Assembly (NCBI RefSeq): GCF_016756395.1
Contig: NZ_AP018365.1
Span: 6,700,001 to 6,764,000 of the forward strand
Direction of reading: 5' to 3'
Origin: Streptomyces sp. SN-593
GTDB taxonomy: Bacteria; Actinomycetota; Actinomycetes; Streptomycetales; Streptomycetaceae
DNA: 64,000 bases
The notes beneath the pieces were generated by a model that did no database searches, had not been told where the DNA came from, and was given only the letters and a program-made list of their open reading frames with translations. The translations under genes and the position numbers were made by a program. Below, one piece after another: positions 1 to 8,242 of this stretch. How positions within the stretch are numbered: the stretch's first letter is position 1; every line of letters begins with the position of its first letter.

Positions 1-270
1 GCTGTCGGCGTACGGCGCGATCACCGGGACCAGCACCAGCACGCCGTGCGAGGCGAGCAGTTCGGCGACGAAGCCGATCCGCTGCACGTTGGTGTGCCGG
101 TCCTCGCGGCTGAAGCCGAGGCCCGCCGAGAGGAACTCGCGGATCTCGTCGCCGTCCAGCACCTCGACCCGGCGGCCCTCGGCGCGCAGCGTGCCGGCCA
201 GCGCGGTGGCGATGGTGGTCTTGCCGGCGCTGGGCAGCCCGGTGAGCCATACGGTGGCTCCGCCGCTCAT
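1..270 (-). CDS. cysC: Adenylylsulfate kinase, 3' part beyond window edge (partial)
   Basis: APS kinase phosphorylates adenosine 5'-phosphosulfate to PAPS in sulfate assimilation. The visible 90 N-terminal residues begin MSGGATVWLTGLPSAGKTT, which carries the P-loop (GLPSAGKTT), and continue with LDGDEIR and FSREDRHTNVQRIG, both signature segments of the CysC family. The gene continues past base 1, so the C-terminus is not seen. The start is supported by an AGGAGG ribosome site five bases upstream (minus strand, near 276-281). It lies 95 bases downstream of cysH in the same direction and is probably the fourth gene of the sir operon; cysD/cysN would be expected beyond the edge. Identification is firm from the motifs. 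Confidence 0.93.
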   Translation of the reverse strand, partial: MSGGATVWLTGLPSAGKTTIATALAGTLRAEGRRVEVLDGDEIREFLSAGLGFSREDRHTNVQRIGFVAELLASHGVLVLVPVIAPYADS

Positions 271-365
271 CCGGTCCTCCTGGTTCCCCGACGCGGTCGA
301 CGTCGGTGCGGTGCGACTGCGGACAGTCGCGCTCTGGGGGGTTCTCACAGGTTCGACGGCTGGAT

Positions 366-1070
366 TCACAGGTGGATCCCGCACTCGGTCTTGCCGAGGC
401 CGGCCCACCGGCCCGACCGGGCGTCCTCGCCCTCGAGCACCCGGCGGGTGCAGGGAGCGCAGCCGACCGAGGCGTAGCCGTCCATCAGCAGCGGGTTGGT
501 GAGAACCCCGTGCTGAGCGACGTATGTTTCCACGTCTTCCTGTGTCCACCTGGCAATCGGGGCGATCTTCACCTTCTGGCGCCGCGCGTCCCACCCGACC
601 ACGGGCGTGTCGGCCCGGGTCGGGGACTCGTCACGGCGCAGCCCGGTCGCCCACGCGTCGTAGCCGCGCAGCCCGGCCTCCAGCGGGGCGACCTTGCGCA
701 GCGCGCAGCACAGGTCGGGGTCGCGGTCGTGCAGCTTCGGGCCGTACTGCGCGTCCTGCTCGGCGACGGTCTGCTCGGGGGTGAGCGTGATCACGTTCAC
801 GTCCATCACGACCTCCACCGCGTCCCGGGTGCCGATGGTCTCCGGGAAGTGGTAGCCGGTGTCCAGGAACACGACGTCCACGCCCGGCATGGCACGCGAG
901 GCCAGGTGCGCGACGACGGCGTCCTCCATCGAGGAGGTGACGCAGAAGCGGCGGCCGAAGGTGTCGGCGGCCCAGCGCAGCACGTCGAGTGCGGACGCCT
1001 CCTCGAGGTCGCGGCCGGCCTGTTCGGCCAGCCGCTGGAGATCCTGTGCGGTGTGCGGTGCGGTGGTCAC
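366..1070 (-). CDS. cysH: Assimilatory adenylyl-sulfate (APS) reductase
   Basis: Reduces activated sulfate to sulfite in the cytoplasm. The 234-residue protein carries the paired cysteine motif DLCCALRK and the later VGCAPCTR, which together ligate the [4Fe-4S] cluster of APS-type (not PAPS-type) reductases. It ends with the catalytic-cysteine tail KTECGIHL. The PP-loop-like nucleotide region VTSSMEDAVVAHLA is near residue 35. I chose the GTG start at 1070, because it overlaps the stop of the preceding small gene (GTGA) and gives the usual family length; a longer reading from 1172 would only add sequence overlapping that gene. It sits between the small cysteine-pair gene and cysC in one operon. 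Family assignment is secure. Confidence 0.95.
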   Translation of the reverse strand: MTTAPHTAQDLQRLAEQAGRDLEEASALDVLRWAADTFGRRFCVTSSMEDAVVAHLASRAMPGVDVVFLDTGYHFPETIGTRDAVEVVMDVNVITLTPEQTVAEQDAQYGPKLHDRDPDLCCALRKVAPLEAGLRGYDAWATGLRRDESPTRADTPVVGWDARRQKVKIAPIARWTQEDVETYVAQHGVLTNPLLMDGYASVGCAPCTRRVLEGEDARSGRWAGLGKTECGIHL

Positions 1071-1258
1071 GCTGCGCCTCCGTCGGAAGAGCCGTGCGGT
1101 GAGGGTGCCGTGAAGCCCTCGGCGAGCAGGCCGAGGAACTTCAGCTGGAATGCTCGGTTGCACGCCCGGCATTCCCAGGCGCCGTGCCCCTGCTCCGAGG
1201 GCCGCAGGTCCTCGTCGCCGCAGTAGGGGCAGTAGAACGGCGCGGCTCGCTCCGTCAC
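1067..1258 (-). CDS. Small zinc-ribbon-like protein of the sulfite reductase operon
   Basis: A 63-residue protein containing two CxxC pairs, FYCPYCGDEDLRP and WECRACNRAF, typical of a zinc ribbon, followed by the segment FQLKFLGL. The GTG start at 1258 overlaps the sir stop (GTGA) and its own stop overlaps the cysH start in the same way, so it is translationally coupled on both sides. Small proteins of this kind are a regular companion of sir and cysH in Streptomyces. The position suggests a role as an accessory, electron-carrier or assembly factor for sulfite or APS reductase, but that is inference from context only. No enzyme function can be assigned from sequence. Confidence 0.85.
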   Translation of the reverse strand: MTERAAPFYCPYCGDEDLRPSEQGHGAWECRACNRAFQLKFLGLLAEGFTAPSPHGSSDGGAA

Positions 1259-2979
1259 GACAGTTCCTCCTCCGATGCTCTGGCCGCCCACTGGGCGAAG
1301 CGCTCGCCGTCGGCGCGGCCGGCCCGGAACCGGTTCAGCACCCGCTCGACGTAGTCGGGAAGCTGGTCGGCGGTCACCTTCAGGCCGCGGACCTTGCGGC
1401 CGAAGCCCGGGTCGAGGCCGAGGCCGCCGCCGAGGTGCACCTGGTAGCCCTCGACCTGGTTGCCGTCGGCGTCGGTGACGAGCTGGCCCTTGAGGCCGAT
1501 GTCGGCGGTCTGGATGCGGGCGCAGGAGTTGGGGCAGCCGTTGATGTTGATGGCGATCGGCTCGTCGAACTCCGGCAGGCGCCGCTCCAGTTCGTCGATC
1601 AGCGAGGCGCCGCGCGCCTTCGTCTCCACGATCGCCAGCTTGCAGAACTCGATGCCGGTGCAGGCCATCGTCCCGCGTCGGAAGGGCGACGGGCGCACCT
1701 GGAGGTCGAGGGCCTCCAGTCCGGCGCTCAGCGACGCGACCCGGTCCTCCTCGACGTCCAGCACGACCAGCTTCTGGTCGGTGGTGGTGCGCAGCCGGTC
1801 CGAGCCGTGCGCGGCGGCGAGTTCGGCGACCTTCGTCAGGACGGAGCCGTCCACCCGGCCGACCCGCGGCGCGAAGCCGATGTAGTAGCGGCCGTCCTTC
1901 TGCCGGTGCACGCCGATGTGGTCGCGCCACACCTGCGCCGGCTGTTCGGGCGCCGGGCCGTCCAGCAGCGGCCGCTTCAGGTACTCGTCCTGGAGGACCT
2001 GGCGGAACCTCTCCGCGCCCCAGTCGGCGAGCAGGAACTTCAGCCGGGCGCGGCCGCGCAGCCGCCGGTAGCCGTAGTCGCGGAAGATGCCGACCACGCC
2101 GGCCCACACCTCGGGCACCTCGCCCAGCGGGACCCACGCGCCCAGCCGCACGCCCAGCTTCGGGTTGGTGGACAGGCCGCCGCCGACCCACAGGTCGAAC
2201 CCGGGGCCGTGCTCGGGGTGGTCCACGCCGACGAAGGCGATGTCGTTGATCTCGTGCACCACGTCGAGCAGCGGCGAGCCGGAGATGGCGGTCTTGAACT
2301 TGCGCGGCAGGTTGGAGAACTCCTTGCTGCCGATGTACCGCTCGTGGATCTCGTCGATGGCGGGGGTGCCGTCGATGATCTCGTCCTCGGCGATGCCCGC
2401 GACGGGGGAGCCGAGGATGACCCGGGGCACGTCGCCGCACGCCTCGGTGGTGGACAGGCCCACCGCCTCCAGCCGGCGCCAGATCTCCGGCACGTCCTCG
2501 ATCCGGATCCAGTGGTACTGGATGTTCTGCCGGTCGGTGAGGTCGGCGGTGCCGCGTGCGAACTCCTGGGAGATCTCGCCGATCACCCGCAGTTGGGCCA
2601 CGGTCAACCGGCCGCCGTCGATGCGCACCCGCATCATGAAGTAGCTGTCGTCCAGTTCCTCGGGCTCCAGCACCGCGGTGCGGCCGCCGTCGATCCCGGG
2701 CCGGCGCTGGGTGTACAGGCCCCACCAGCGCATCCGGCCGCGCAGGTCGGCGCCGTCGATCGAGTCGAAGCCGCGGTGCGCGTAGATCGTCTCGATCCGG
2801 GTCCGGACGTTGAGACCGTCGTCGTCCTTCTTGGACTGCTCGTTGGCGTTCAGCGGGGTGAAGTGGCCCATCGCCCACTGGCCCTCGCCGCGGTGCCGTC
2901 CCGTCCGGCGACGGGCCGCCGCGGTCTTCGGGGCGGCGCTCCCGGCCGGGGGCTGGGGGGAGTCGGAGCTGGAAGCCAT
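1255..2979 (-). CDS. sir: Ferredoxin-dependent sulfite (nitrite/sulfite) reductase
   Basis: Six-electron reduction of sulfite to sulfide using siroheme and a [4Fe-4S] cluster. The 574-residue protein has the cluster/siroheme cysteines in CTGIEFCKLA and NINGCPNSCAR (C-x5-C and C-x3-C, near residues 425-475), and the duplicated nitrite/sulfite reductase ferredoxin-like halves (for example GVDHPEHGPGFDLWVGGG). The neighbours are all sulfur genes (cysH and cysC downstream, a cysteine-containing leader peptide upstream), so sulfite is the likely substrate rather than nitrite. It is the first large gene of the operon. Start ATG at 2979; an extended reading to 3079 in another frame was rejected. Confidence 0.95.
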   Translation of the reverse strand: MASSSDSPQPPAGSAAPKTAAARRRTGRHRGEGQWAMGHFTPLNANEQSKKDDDGLNVRTRIETIYAHRGFDSIDGADLRGRMRWWGLYTQRRPGIDGGRTAVLEPEELDDSYFMMRVRIDGGRLTVAQLRVIGEISQEFARGTADLTDRQNIQYHWIRIEDVPEIWRRLEAVGLSTTEACGDVPRVILGSPVAGIAEDEIIDGTPAIDEIHERYIGSKEFSNLPRKFKTAISGSPLLDVVHEINDIAFVGVDHPEHGPGFDLWVGGGLSTNPKLGVRLGAWVPLGEVPEVWAGVVGIFRDYGYRRLRGRARLKFLLADWGAERFRQVLQDEYLKRPLLDGPAPEQPAQVWRDHIGVHRQKDGRYYIGFAPRVGRVDGSVLTKVAELAAAHGSDRLRTTTDQKLVVLDVEEDRVASLSAGLEALDLQVRPSPFRRGTMACTGIEFCKLAIVETKARGASLIDELERRLPEFDEPIAININGCPNSCARIQTADIGLKGQLVTDADGNQVEGYQVHLGGGLGLDPGFGRKVRGLKVTADQLPDYVERVLNRFRAGRADGERFAQWAARASEEELS

Positions 2980-3162
2980 GGCGATGCGTCCTTCGGGCAG
3001 GCGTGTATACGGGTCGGTACGGCGCGGGGCGGCATGCCTCCCGGGACGACCCGGAGCCCGCGCGGGCGCGGGACATCACGGCTCACCGAGGACGGCAGGC
3101 GGCTTCCGCGCATCCACGACGGCGGGGACGGCGGGGTCGGCGCAGGTGGCGCCGTGAGGTGC

Positions 3163-3246
3163 TCAGCCCGCCGGACAGATGGCGCTGGACACGCGGCAGA
3201 AGTCGACGTGTGGCCGACCTACCAAGGCGATTCCAGTGCGTGACAT
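3163..3246 (-). CDS. Leader peptide upstream of the sulfate-reduction operon
   Basis: A 27-codon ORF read by hand on the minus strand, 183 bases upstream of sir. It starts MSRTGIALVGRPHVDFC and continues RVSSAICPAG, ending in TGA. The core HVDFCRVSSAIC resembles the small 'putative leader peptides' seen before sulfur-metabolism genes in Streptomyces, which share an H-V-D-x-C-R-x-x-x-A-x-C pattern. Two cysteine codons (TGC, TGT) near the 3' end suggest that slow cysteine incorporation could signal to the downstream genes by attenuation. The match of peptide pattern and position is direct observation plus family memory; the regulatory mechanism is inference. Confidence 0.75.
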   Translation of the reverse strand: MSRTGIALVGRPHVDFCRVSSAICPAG

Positions 3247-3339
3247 GACGAAAGCGTGGCACGCAGGTGTTCGGACAGTCCACCATTATCCACCATGTGG
3301 ACTACTTCATCTCGCATGTCGGTCACACGCCGATGCACC

Positions 3340-3416
3340 GGACCCGCGCTGGACCCGCGCTGGACCCGCGCTGGACCCGCGCTGGACCCGCGCTGGACCC
3401 GCGCTGGACCCGCGCC
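3340..3416. repeat. 11-bp tandem repeat, seven copies
   Basis: Seven head-to-tail copies of GGACCCGCGCT, identical except for the last base of the final copy. They lie between the sulfate operon leader region and the 3' end of the GAF-type regulator. The unit length is not a multiple of three and no gene was assigned here. Such minisatellites vary in copy number by slippage. Confidence 0.95.
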
Positions 3417-3466
3417 GGCCGGCCGCCGGGCCGCCCGGCCACCGGCCGCCCGCGCTCCGCGAGGAC

Positions 3467-4741
3467 TCACCCGCGCTCCGCAAGGACCGCCGGGGCCAGC
3501 GAGTGGGGGAGCAGGTCGGCCGCCCGGCCCGGCCGCAGCACCTCCACCCCGACGCCGTCGGCGAAACGATACGGCCGGTGCGCCAGCACCCCTCCGAGGG
3601 TGCGGCGCAGCCGCGACATCTCCGCCCGGACCGTCACGGCGCGGCTCGGGTCGCCGAACAGGTCGGCGGCCAGTTGCGTCGCGGTGCGCCCGCCCGGGTG
3701 CAGCGCCAGCACGAACAGCAGCTCGGCGTGGCGCGGGCTCAGCCGCTGCGACCAGTGGCCGGCCTGGCCGTGCACGGTCACCTCGCCGCCCTGCGCTCCG
3801 CACAGGTCGAGCACCACGCGGTTCGCCGCCGCCGGCCGCTCCCGCTCGCCGACGCGGATCAGCCAGCCGCCCGGCAGCGGGTCCAGCTCGCACAGCCCCA
3901 GCGCCGGCAGCCAGACCTGCCCCGCGCGCACGCGCGAGGGCAGCGCGACCCGGTCGGTGCCGGCCATCCCGGTCACCGCGGCCGTCCACCCGTTGCGGTC
4001 CACCACCAGTGCCTGGCCGGAGATCCGGGACAGCAGCGGCGCCCCCACCGAGCGCAGCCGCTCCACCGCCTCCCAGTGCCGGGTGCGCAGCTCGCCCTCC
4101 GCGACCCGTGCCACCGCCGACACCAGCGCCAGTGTCGCGGGGTGCAGGCTGGTCGCCGGGCCGCTGACGTCCACCACGCCCAGCAGCCGGCCGTCCCGCG
4201 GGTCGTGCAGCGGCGCGGCCGCGCAGGTCCAGTTGTGCAGGGTGCGGACGAAGTGCTCGGCCGAGTGCACTTGCAAGGGGGTGCGGGTGACCAGCGCGGT
4301 GCCGATCGCGTTGGTGCCCACGGTGCCCTCGGCCCAGGAGGCGCCCTCGGAGAAGCCCACCCGGTCCGCGCTCCTGCGGACCGCGGGGCTGCCGTCGCGC
4401 CACAGCACCCTGCCCTCGGCGTCGGTGACGACCATGATGTGCCAGGTCGCGTCCGCGACCGACACCAGGCCGTCGCGCAGGCTCGGCAGGACCTCCGCGA
4501 GCGGCGTGGAGTGCCGGCGCTGCTCGATCTCGTCGGCGCTCAGGATCCGGTGGGCCGTGCCCGCGTCGGGGTCCACGCCCAGCCGCAGCGTCCGCGTCCA
4601 CGACTCGCTGATCACCGCACGCGGCTCCGCGCACGGCGACAGGCCGGCCAGCGCGGCCTCCCGCACCGCCGCCAGCACACGCGCCGGAGTCCGCTCGCCC
4701 GTGCCCGCCGGCCGCACCGCACCGGTCGGAAGGTGTGACAT
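3467..4741 (-). CDS. GAF-domain transcriptional regulator (AcoR-like N-terminus)
   Basis: A 424-residue regulator. The N-terminal half has a GAF-type sensory region with features of the acetoin/alcohol regulators (ISESWTRTLRLGVDPD, GTVGTNAIGTALVTRTPLQVHSAEHF, then NWTCAAAPLHDPRDGRLLGVVDVSG). There is no AAA+ sigma-54 activation domain. The C-terminal region (LSPRHAELLFVLALHPGGRTATQLAADLFGD, read as two overlapping pieces) looks like a winged-helix DNA-binding domain. Members of this group often sit beside aldehyde or alcohol dehydrogenases in actinomycetes, but none is adjacent here. I prefer the ATG at 4741 (MSHLPTG) preceded by a G-rich ribosome site over the longer 4840 start. Ligand unknown. 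Confidence 0.8.
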   Translation of the reverse strand: MSHLPTGAVRPAGTGERTPARVLAAVREAALAGLSPCAEPRAVISESWTRTLRLGVDPDAGTAHRILSADEIEQRRHSTPLAEVLPSLRDGLVSVADATWHIMVVTDAEGRVLWRDGSPAVRRSADRVGFSEGASWAEGTVGTNAIGTALVTRTPLQVHSAEHFVRTLHNWTCAAAPLHDPRDGRLLGVVDVSGPATSLHPATLALVSAVARVAEGELRTRHWEAVERLRSVGAPLLSRISGQALVVDRNGWTAAVTGMAGTDRVALPSRVRAGQVWLPALGLCELDPLPGGWLIRVGERERPAAANRVVLDLCGAQGGEVTVHGQAGHWSQRLSPRHAELLFVLALHPGGRTATQLAADLFGDPSRAVTVRAEMSRLRRTLGGVLAHRPYRFADGVGVEVLRPGRAADLLPHSLAPAVLAERG

Positions 4742-5174
4742 CTCGCCCCCGCTCAGCCCCGTTGCCGTGTTTCGGTGGTCGGTATGCCCACGCCGTCGCG
4801 GCCCGCCGGAACGGCCGGGGCCGGGTGCAACGTTCTGCAACCCTTGCGAGCGTACGCGACTTCGACGGACAGTGACGGCACGTCACCGACCTCGCACGGA
4901 TCCACCCCGTGGTCGGTGCGAGCCCGTCGGGTACGGGCCGCGTACTGGAGGTGGTGCCGAGTCGGCGCGGCGCCACCTCCACCGCACGCCCGCGCTGGCC
5001 GTCGAGCGCCCGCCCGGGGCGTTCGCCCGCCGCCTGCTCGCGGCATCATTCACCTCCCTCCCTCCGGGGCGCCGGTCCGCCCGTCCGCGCCGAGTTCCCG
5101 CCCGTTCCCGTCCGTCCGCGCCGGGCCCCCGCCCGGTCCCGCCCGGTCCCCTCCGGTCCCGCCGCCGCTCCGGC
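4742..5174. other. 433-base intergenic stretch before the GAF regulator
   Basis: No convincing gene on either strand. A direct repeat TGCAAC at 4826-4831 and 4836-4841 (within GTGCAACGTTCTGCAAC) lies about 90 bases upstream of the GAF regulator start and is a candidate operator or autoregulatory site. From about 5095 to 5165 the sequence is a degenerate run of CCCGCCCGGT-like units with no other recognisable content. Confidence 0.5.
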
Positions 5175-6824
5175 TCAGACCTCGACCGGCCGCGCCCGCT
5201 CCACCAGTGCGGCCAGGTCGGCCGAGCCGGGCAGCGTGCCGAAGGCGGTGCCCCAGTCCCGGCCCAGCCGCGACGCGCAGAACGCGTCGGCGACCGGCGC
5301 GGGCGCGAAGCGCACCAGCAGCGAGCCCTGGAAGACCAGGGCCATCCGCTCCACCACCCGCCGGGCGCGCGCCTCCACCCCCTCCAGGTCGGCGAGGTCG
5401 GCGAGCAGGTCCTTCACCGCCGCGTCCAGATGGCGGTCCGCGCCGTGCGCGAGGCCGATCTCGCCGAGGAAGGCGTCCACCGCCTGCGGCTCGCGCCCGA
5501 GTACCCGCAGCACGTCGAGCGCCTGCACGTTGCCGGAGCCCTCCCACACCGAGTTCAGCGGCGACTCCCGGAAGATCCGCGGCATGCCGGACTCCTCCAC
5601 GTAGCCGTTGCCGCCCAGGCACTCCAGCGCCTCCACGGCCACCGACGGGCACCGCTTGGTGACCCAGTACTTGGTGACCGCGACCGCCAGCCGCCGCAGG
5701 GCGCGCTCGCGCGGGGTGTCCGCGTCGTAGGCCGCCGCCAGCCGCAGCACCGCGGTGGTCGCCGCCTCCGACTCCAGCGCCAGGTCCGCCAGCACGTTGC
5801 GCATCAGCGGCTTGTCGACCAGCGGCCCGCCGAACGCGCTGCGGTGGGTGGCGTGGTGCACCGCCTGCGCCACCGCCTGCCGCATCAGCGCGGCCGACCC
5901 CAGCGCGCAGTCCAGCCGGGTGGCGGCCACCATCTCGATGATCGTGGCGACCCCGCGGCCCTCCTCGCCGACCCGCCGCGCCCAGGTGCCGGCGAACTCC
6001 ACCTCCGAGGAGGCGTTGGAGCGGTTGCCGAGCTTGTCCTTCAGCCGCTGGATCGCGAAGACGTTGCGGCTGCCGTCCTCCAGCACCCGCGGCACCAGGA
6101 AGCAGGTCAGCCGGTCACCTCCCGCGGCCGGCACCTGCGCCAGCACCAGGAACCCGTCCGACATCGGCGCCGAGCAGAACCACTTGTGGCCGGTCAGCGC
6201 GTAGGTGCCGTCCTCCGCGAGGGGCCGCGCGGTGGTGGAGTTCGCGCGGACGTCCGAGCCGCCCTGCTTCTCGGTCATGCCCATCCCGAACAGCGCGCCC
6301 GGCTTCTGCCCCGGCGCGACCAGCCGGGGGTCGTAGACGTGCGAGCCGAGCCGCGGCTGCCACTCGGCGGCCAGGTCCGGGTCGGCGCGCAGCGCGGGCA
6401 CCGCGGCATGGGTCATCGACACCGGGCAGCCGTGCCCGGCCTCGGCCTGCGTCCACACCACGAAGCCCGCGGCGCGCCGCAGGTGCCCGTCGGGCCGCGA
6501 CCAGGCGTCGGTCAGGCCCGAGGTGACCGCGTGGCCCAGCAGCCGGTGGTAGGAGGGATGGAAGTCGACCTCGTCGATCCGGTTGCCGTACCGGTCGTGG
6601 GTGCGCAGCACGGGGGTGACGGTGTTCGCCTCCTCACCCCACCGCTGCGCCTGGGCGGACCCCGCGGCCCTGCCGAGGTCGCTCAGCTCGTCGTCGATCT
6701 CCGCCAGTCGTGCCGGGGCCGCGTGCCGTGCCACGCCTTCGGCGAGCGCGCGGTCCGTTCTGTACACGTCATGGCCGACCAGGGGCGGCACCTGGTTCGT
6801 GACCGTGTGAGTGGGGGCAGTCAT
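5175..6824 (-). CDS. AidB-like acyl-CoA dehydrogenase family protein
   Basis: A 549-residue flavoprotein of the AidB branch of acyl-CoA dehydrogenases. Diagnostic segments are GMGMTEKQGGSDVRANST, TGHKWFCSAPMSDGFLVLAQ, LDCALGSAALMRQAVAQA and ECLGGNGYVEESGMPRIFRE, followed by SVWEGSGN. Length matches AidB (about 540). In Escherichia coli AidB is induced by alkylating agents and binds DNA and FAD; whether this protein has that role or acts on a CoA ester is not visible. The ATG at 6824 is 18 bases from the divergent GTG of the BrkB-like gene, and there is no ribosome site, which fits a leaderless message. A giant ORF extending to 9641 in this frame is not real. Confidence 0.9.
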   Translation of the reverse strand: MTAPTHTVTNQVPPLVGHDVYRTDRALAEGVARHAAPARLAEIDDELSDLGRAAGSAQAQRWGEEANTVTPVLRTHDRYGNRIDEVDFHPSYHRLLGHAVTSGLTDAWSRPDGHLRRAAGFVVWTQAEAGHGCPVSMTHAAVPALRADPDLAAEWQPRLGSHVYDPRLVAPGQKPGALFGMGMTEKQGGSDVRANSTTARPLAEDGTYALTGHKWFCSAPMSDGFLVLAQVPAAGGDRLTCFLVPRVLEDGSRNVFAIQRLKDKLGNRSNASSEVEFAGTWARRVGEEGRGVATIIEMVAATRLDCALGSAALMRQAVAQAVHHATHRSAFGGPLVDKPLMRNVLADLALESEAATTAVLRLAAAYDADTPRERALRRLAVAVTKYWVTKRCPSVAVEALECLGGNGYVEESGMPRIFRESPLNSVWEGSGNVQALDVLRVLGREPQAVDAFLGEIGLAHGADRHLDAAVKDLLADLADLEGVEARARRVVERMALVFQGSLLVRFAPAPVADAFCASRLGRDWGTAFGTLPGSADLAALVERARPVEV

Positions 6825-6842
6825 GCCAGCTAACGTAAGGGG
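6825..6842. promoter_or_regulatory. Overlapping divergent leaderless promoters
   Basis: Only 18 bases separate two divergent start codons. On the plus strand TAACGT (6831-6836) lies six bases before the GTG at 6843. On the minus strand TACGTT (6837-6832) lies seven bases before the ATG at 6824. Both fit the TANNNT -10 box of actinobacterial leaderless genes, and they overlap almost completely, so the two genes may compete for polymerase. Neither start has a ribosome-binding site. Confidence 0.6.
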
Positions 6843-8159
6843 GTGCAAGCAGCAGACGAAAGAAGCCATCGGAGACCGGGTCGGTGGCGCAGGGCCCGCG
6901 CGCTGTACCGGAATGTCTCCAAACGCCGGATGGCCTGGCTGCTGCTCAAGGACACGGTGGACTCCTGCATGGAGTACCGCGTCACCGGGCTCGCGGCCGA
7001 GGCGGCCTTCTTCGTCCTGCTCTCGCTGCCGCCGCTGCTGCTCGGGCTGGTCGGCGCCCTCGGGTACGTGGACACCGTGATCGGCCTCGACACGATCGAC
7101 CACATCCGGCACAACATCCTCCAGGCGTCGGCCACGGTGCTGTCCGACAAGGGCGTCAACCAGCTCGTCAAGCCCCTGGTGGACGACGTCTTCCACGGCC
7201 GCCGCCCGGACCTGATCTCCATCGGTTTCCTGATCGCGCTGTGGTCCGGCTCCCGCGCGGTCAACGTCTTCGTCGACACCATCACCATCATGTACGGCCT
7301 GGAGGGCCGCCGAGGCATCGTCCGCACCCGCCTGATGTCCCTGGTGCTGTACGTGGCCGCGCTGCTGGTCGGCGCGGCGGTGCTGCCGCTGGTGGTGGTC
7401 GGGCCGGGCACGCTCACCCGGTACCTGCCGGGCGGGAGCGCCACCGAGCACATCCTGTACTGGCCGGCGGCGCTGCTGGCCTCGATCGCCTTCCTCACCA
7501 CGCTGTACCACGTCTCGGTGCCGGTCAGGTCGCCCTGGTACGAGGACGTGCCCGGCGCGCTGGTGGCGCTGCTGATGTGGGTGGTGGGCAGTTTCGTGCT
7601 GCGGATCTACCTCACCCACGCCGTCGAGGGCCACACCATCTACGGGTCGCTGGCCGCGCCCGTCGCGGTGCTGCTGTGGATAGGCGTGTCCGCGTTCGCC
7701 GTGCTGGTGGGCGCGGCGGTCAACGCGGCCGTGGACCGGGTGTGGCCGTCGGTCGCCACGTCCGCGGCGCGGGAGGAGAACGCCCGGCTGCGGGAGGCCG
7801 CCGCGGCCGAGGTGGTGGCCCGCGCGGCCGCCCGGCGGGCCCGGCACGCGGCCCCCAGCACCGGCGAGGAGGAGGAGCGCGAGGCGGCGCTGCCGCCGGC
7901 GGAGTACCCGGAGCGCTGGGCCGACTTCCACCCGCACCTCGACCTGCGCGCCCGGCTGCGGCCCGGCCGCCCGGGCGCGCAGCCGCGCCGCCGGCGCCCG
8001 CCCGCGCCGGACGAGCGGATCTACCCCGGCGAGGCGGTCCCGGACCACCCGCCGGCGCCGCCGACCCCGCGCATGCCGCCGCTGCCTCCCCCGGTGCCGG
8101 CCCGGCCGCCGGTCCCGCCGCCCTACTCGCGGGGCGACGGCGGACCGCCGCCCCGCTGA
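6843..8159 (+). CDS. YihY/BrkB-family inner membrane protein
   Basis: A 438-residue integral membrane protein of the YihY/virulence factor BrkB family. It shows the family pattern of hydrophobic helices with conserved stretches RVTGLAAEAAFFVLLSLPP, LIALWSGSRAVNVFVDTI, YHVSVPVRSPWYEDVPGA and GSLAAPVAVLLWIGVSAFAVL. After about residue 300 there is a charged, then proline-rich cytoplasmic tail (many PP and PPP runs) without recognisable domain. The function of the family is not firmly established; it was once called RNase BN in error. The GTG start at 6843 has a -10-like TAACGT six bases upstream and appears leaderless; an internal ATG (MAWLLLKD) is an alternative. Confidence 0.88.
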   Translation: MQAADERSHRRPGRWRRARALYRNVSKRRMAWLLLKDTVDSCMEYRVTGLAAEAAFFVLLSLPPLLLGLVGALGYVDTVIGLDTIDHIRHNILQASATVLSDKGVNQLVKPLVDDVFHGRRPDLISIGFLIALWSGSRAVNVFVDTITIMYGLEGRRGIVRTRLMSLVLYVAALLVGAAVLPLVVVGPGTLTRYLPGGSATEHILYWPAALLASIAFLTTLYHVSVPVRSPWYEDVPGALVALLMWVVGSFVLRIYLTHAVEGHTIYGSLAAPVAVLLWIGVSAFAVLVGAAVNAAVDRVWPSVATSAAREENARLREAAAAEVVARAAARRARHAAPSTGEEEEREAALPPAEYPERWADFHPHLDLRARLRPGRPGAQPRRRRPPAPDERIYPGEAVPDHPPAPPTPRMPPLPPPVPARPPVPPPYSRGDGGPPPR

Positions 8160-8242
8160 CCGGCGGGAGCGCGGCGCGGCACAGACGCAGGGACGGGGCG
8201 GACGCCGGGACGGGGCGGACGCAGGAACGGCGCCGGGAGCCG

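Noticed and set aside
3340..3416. Tandem repeats at 3340 as a CRISPR-like array
   Set aside because: The units are 11 bases with no spacers between them, so it is a simple minisatellite.
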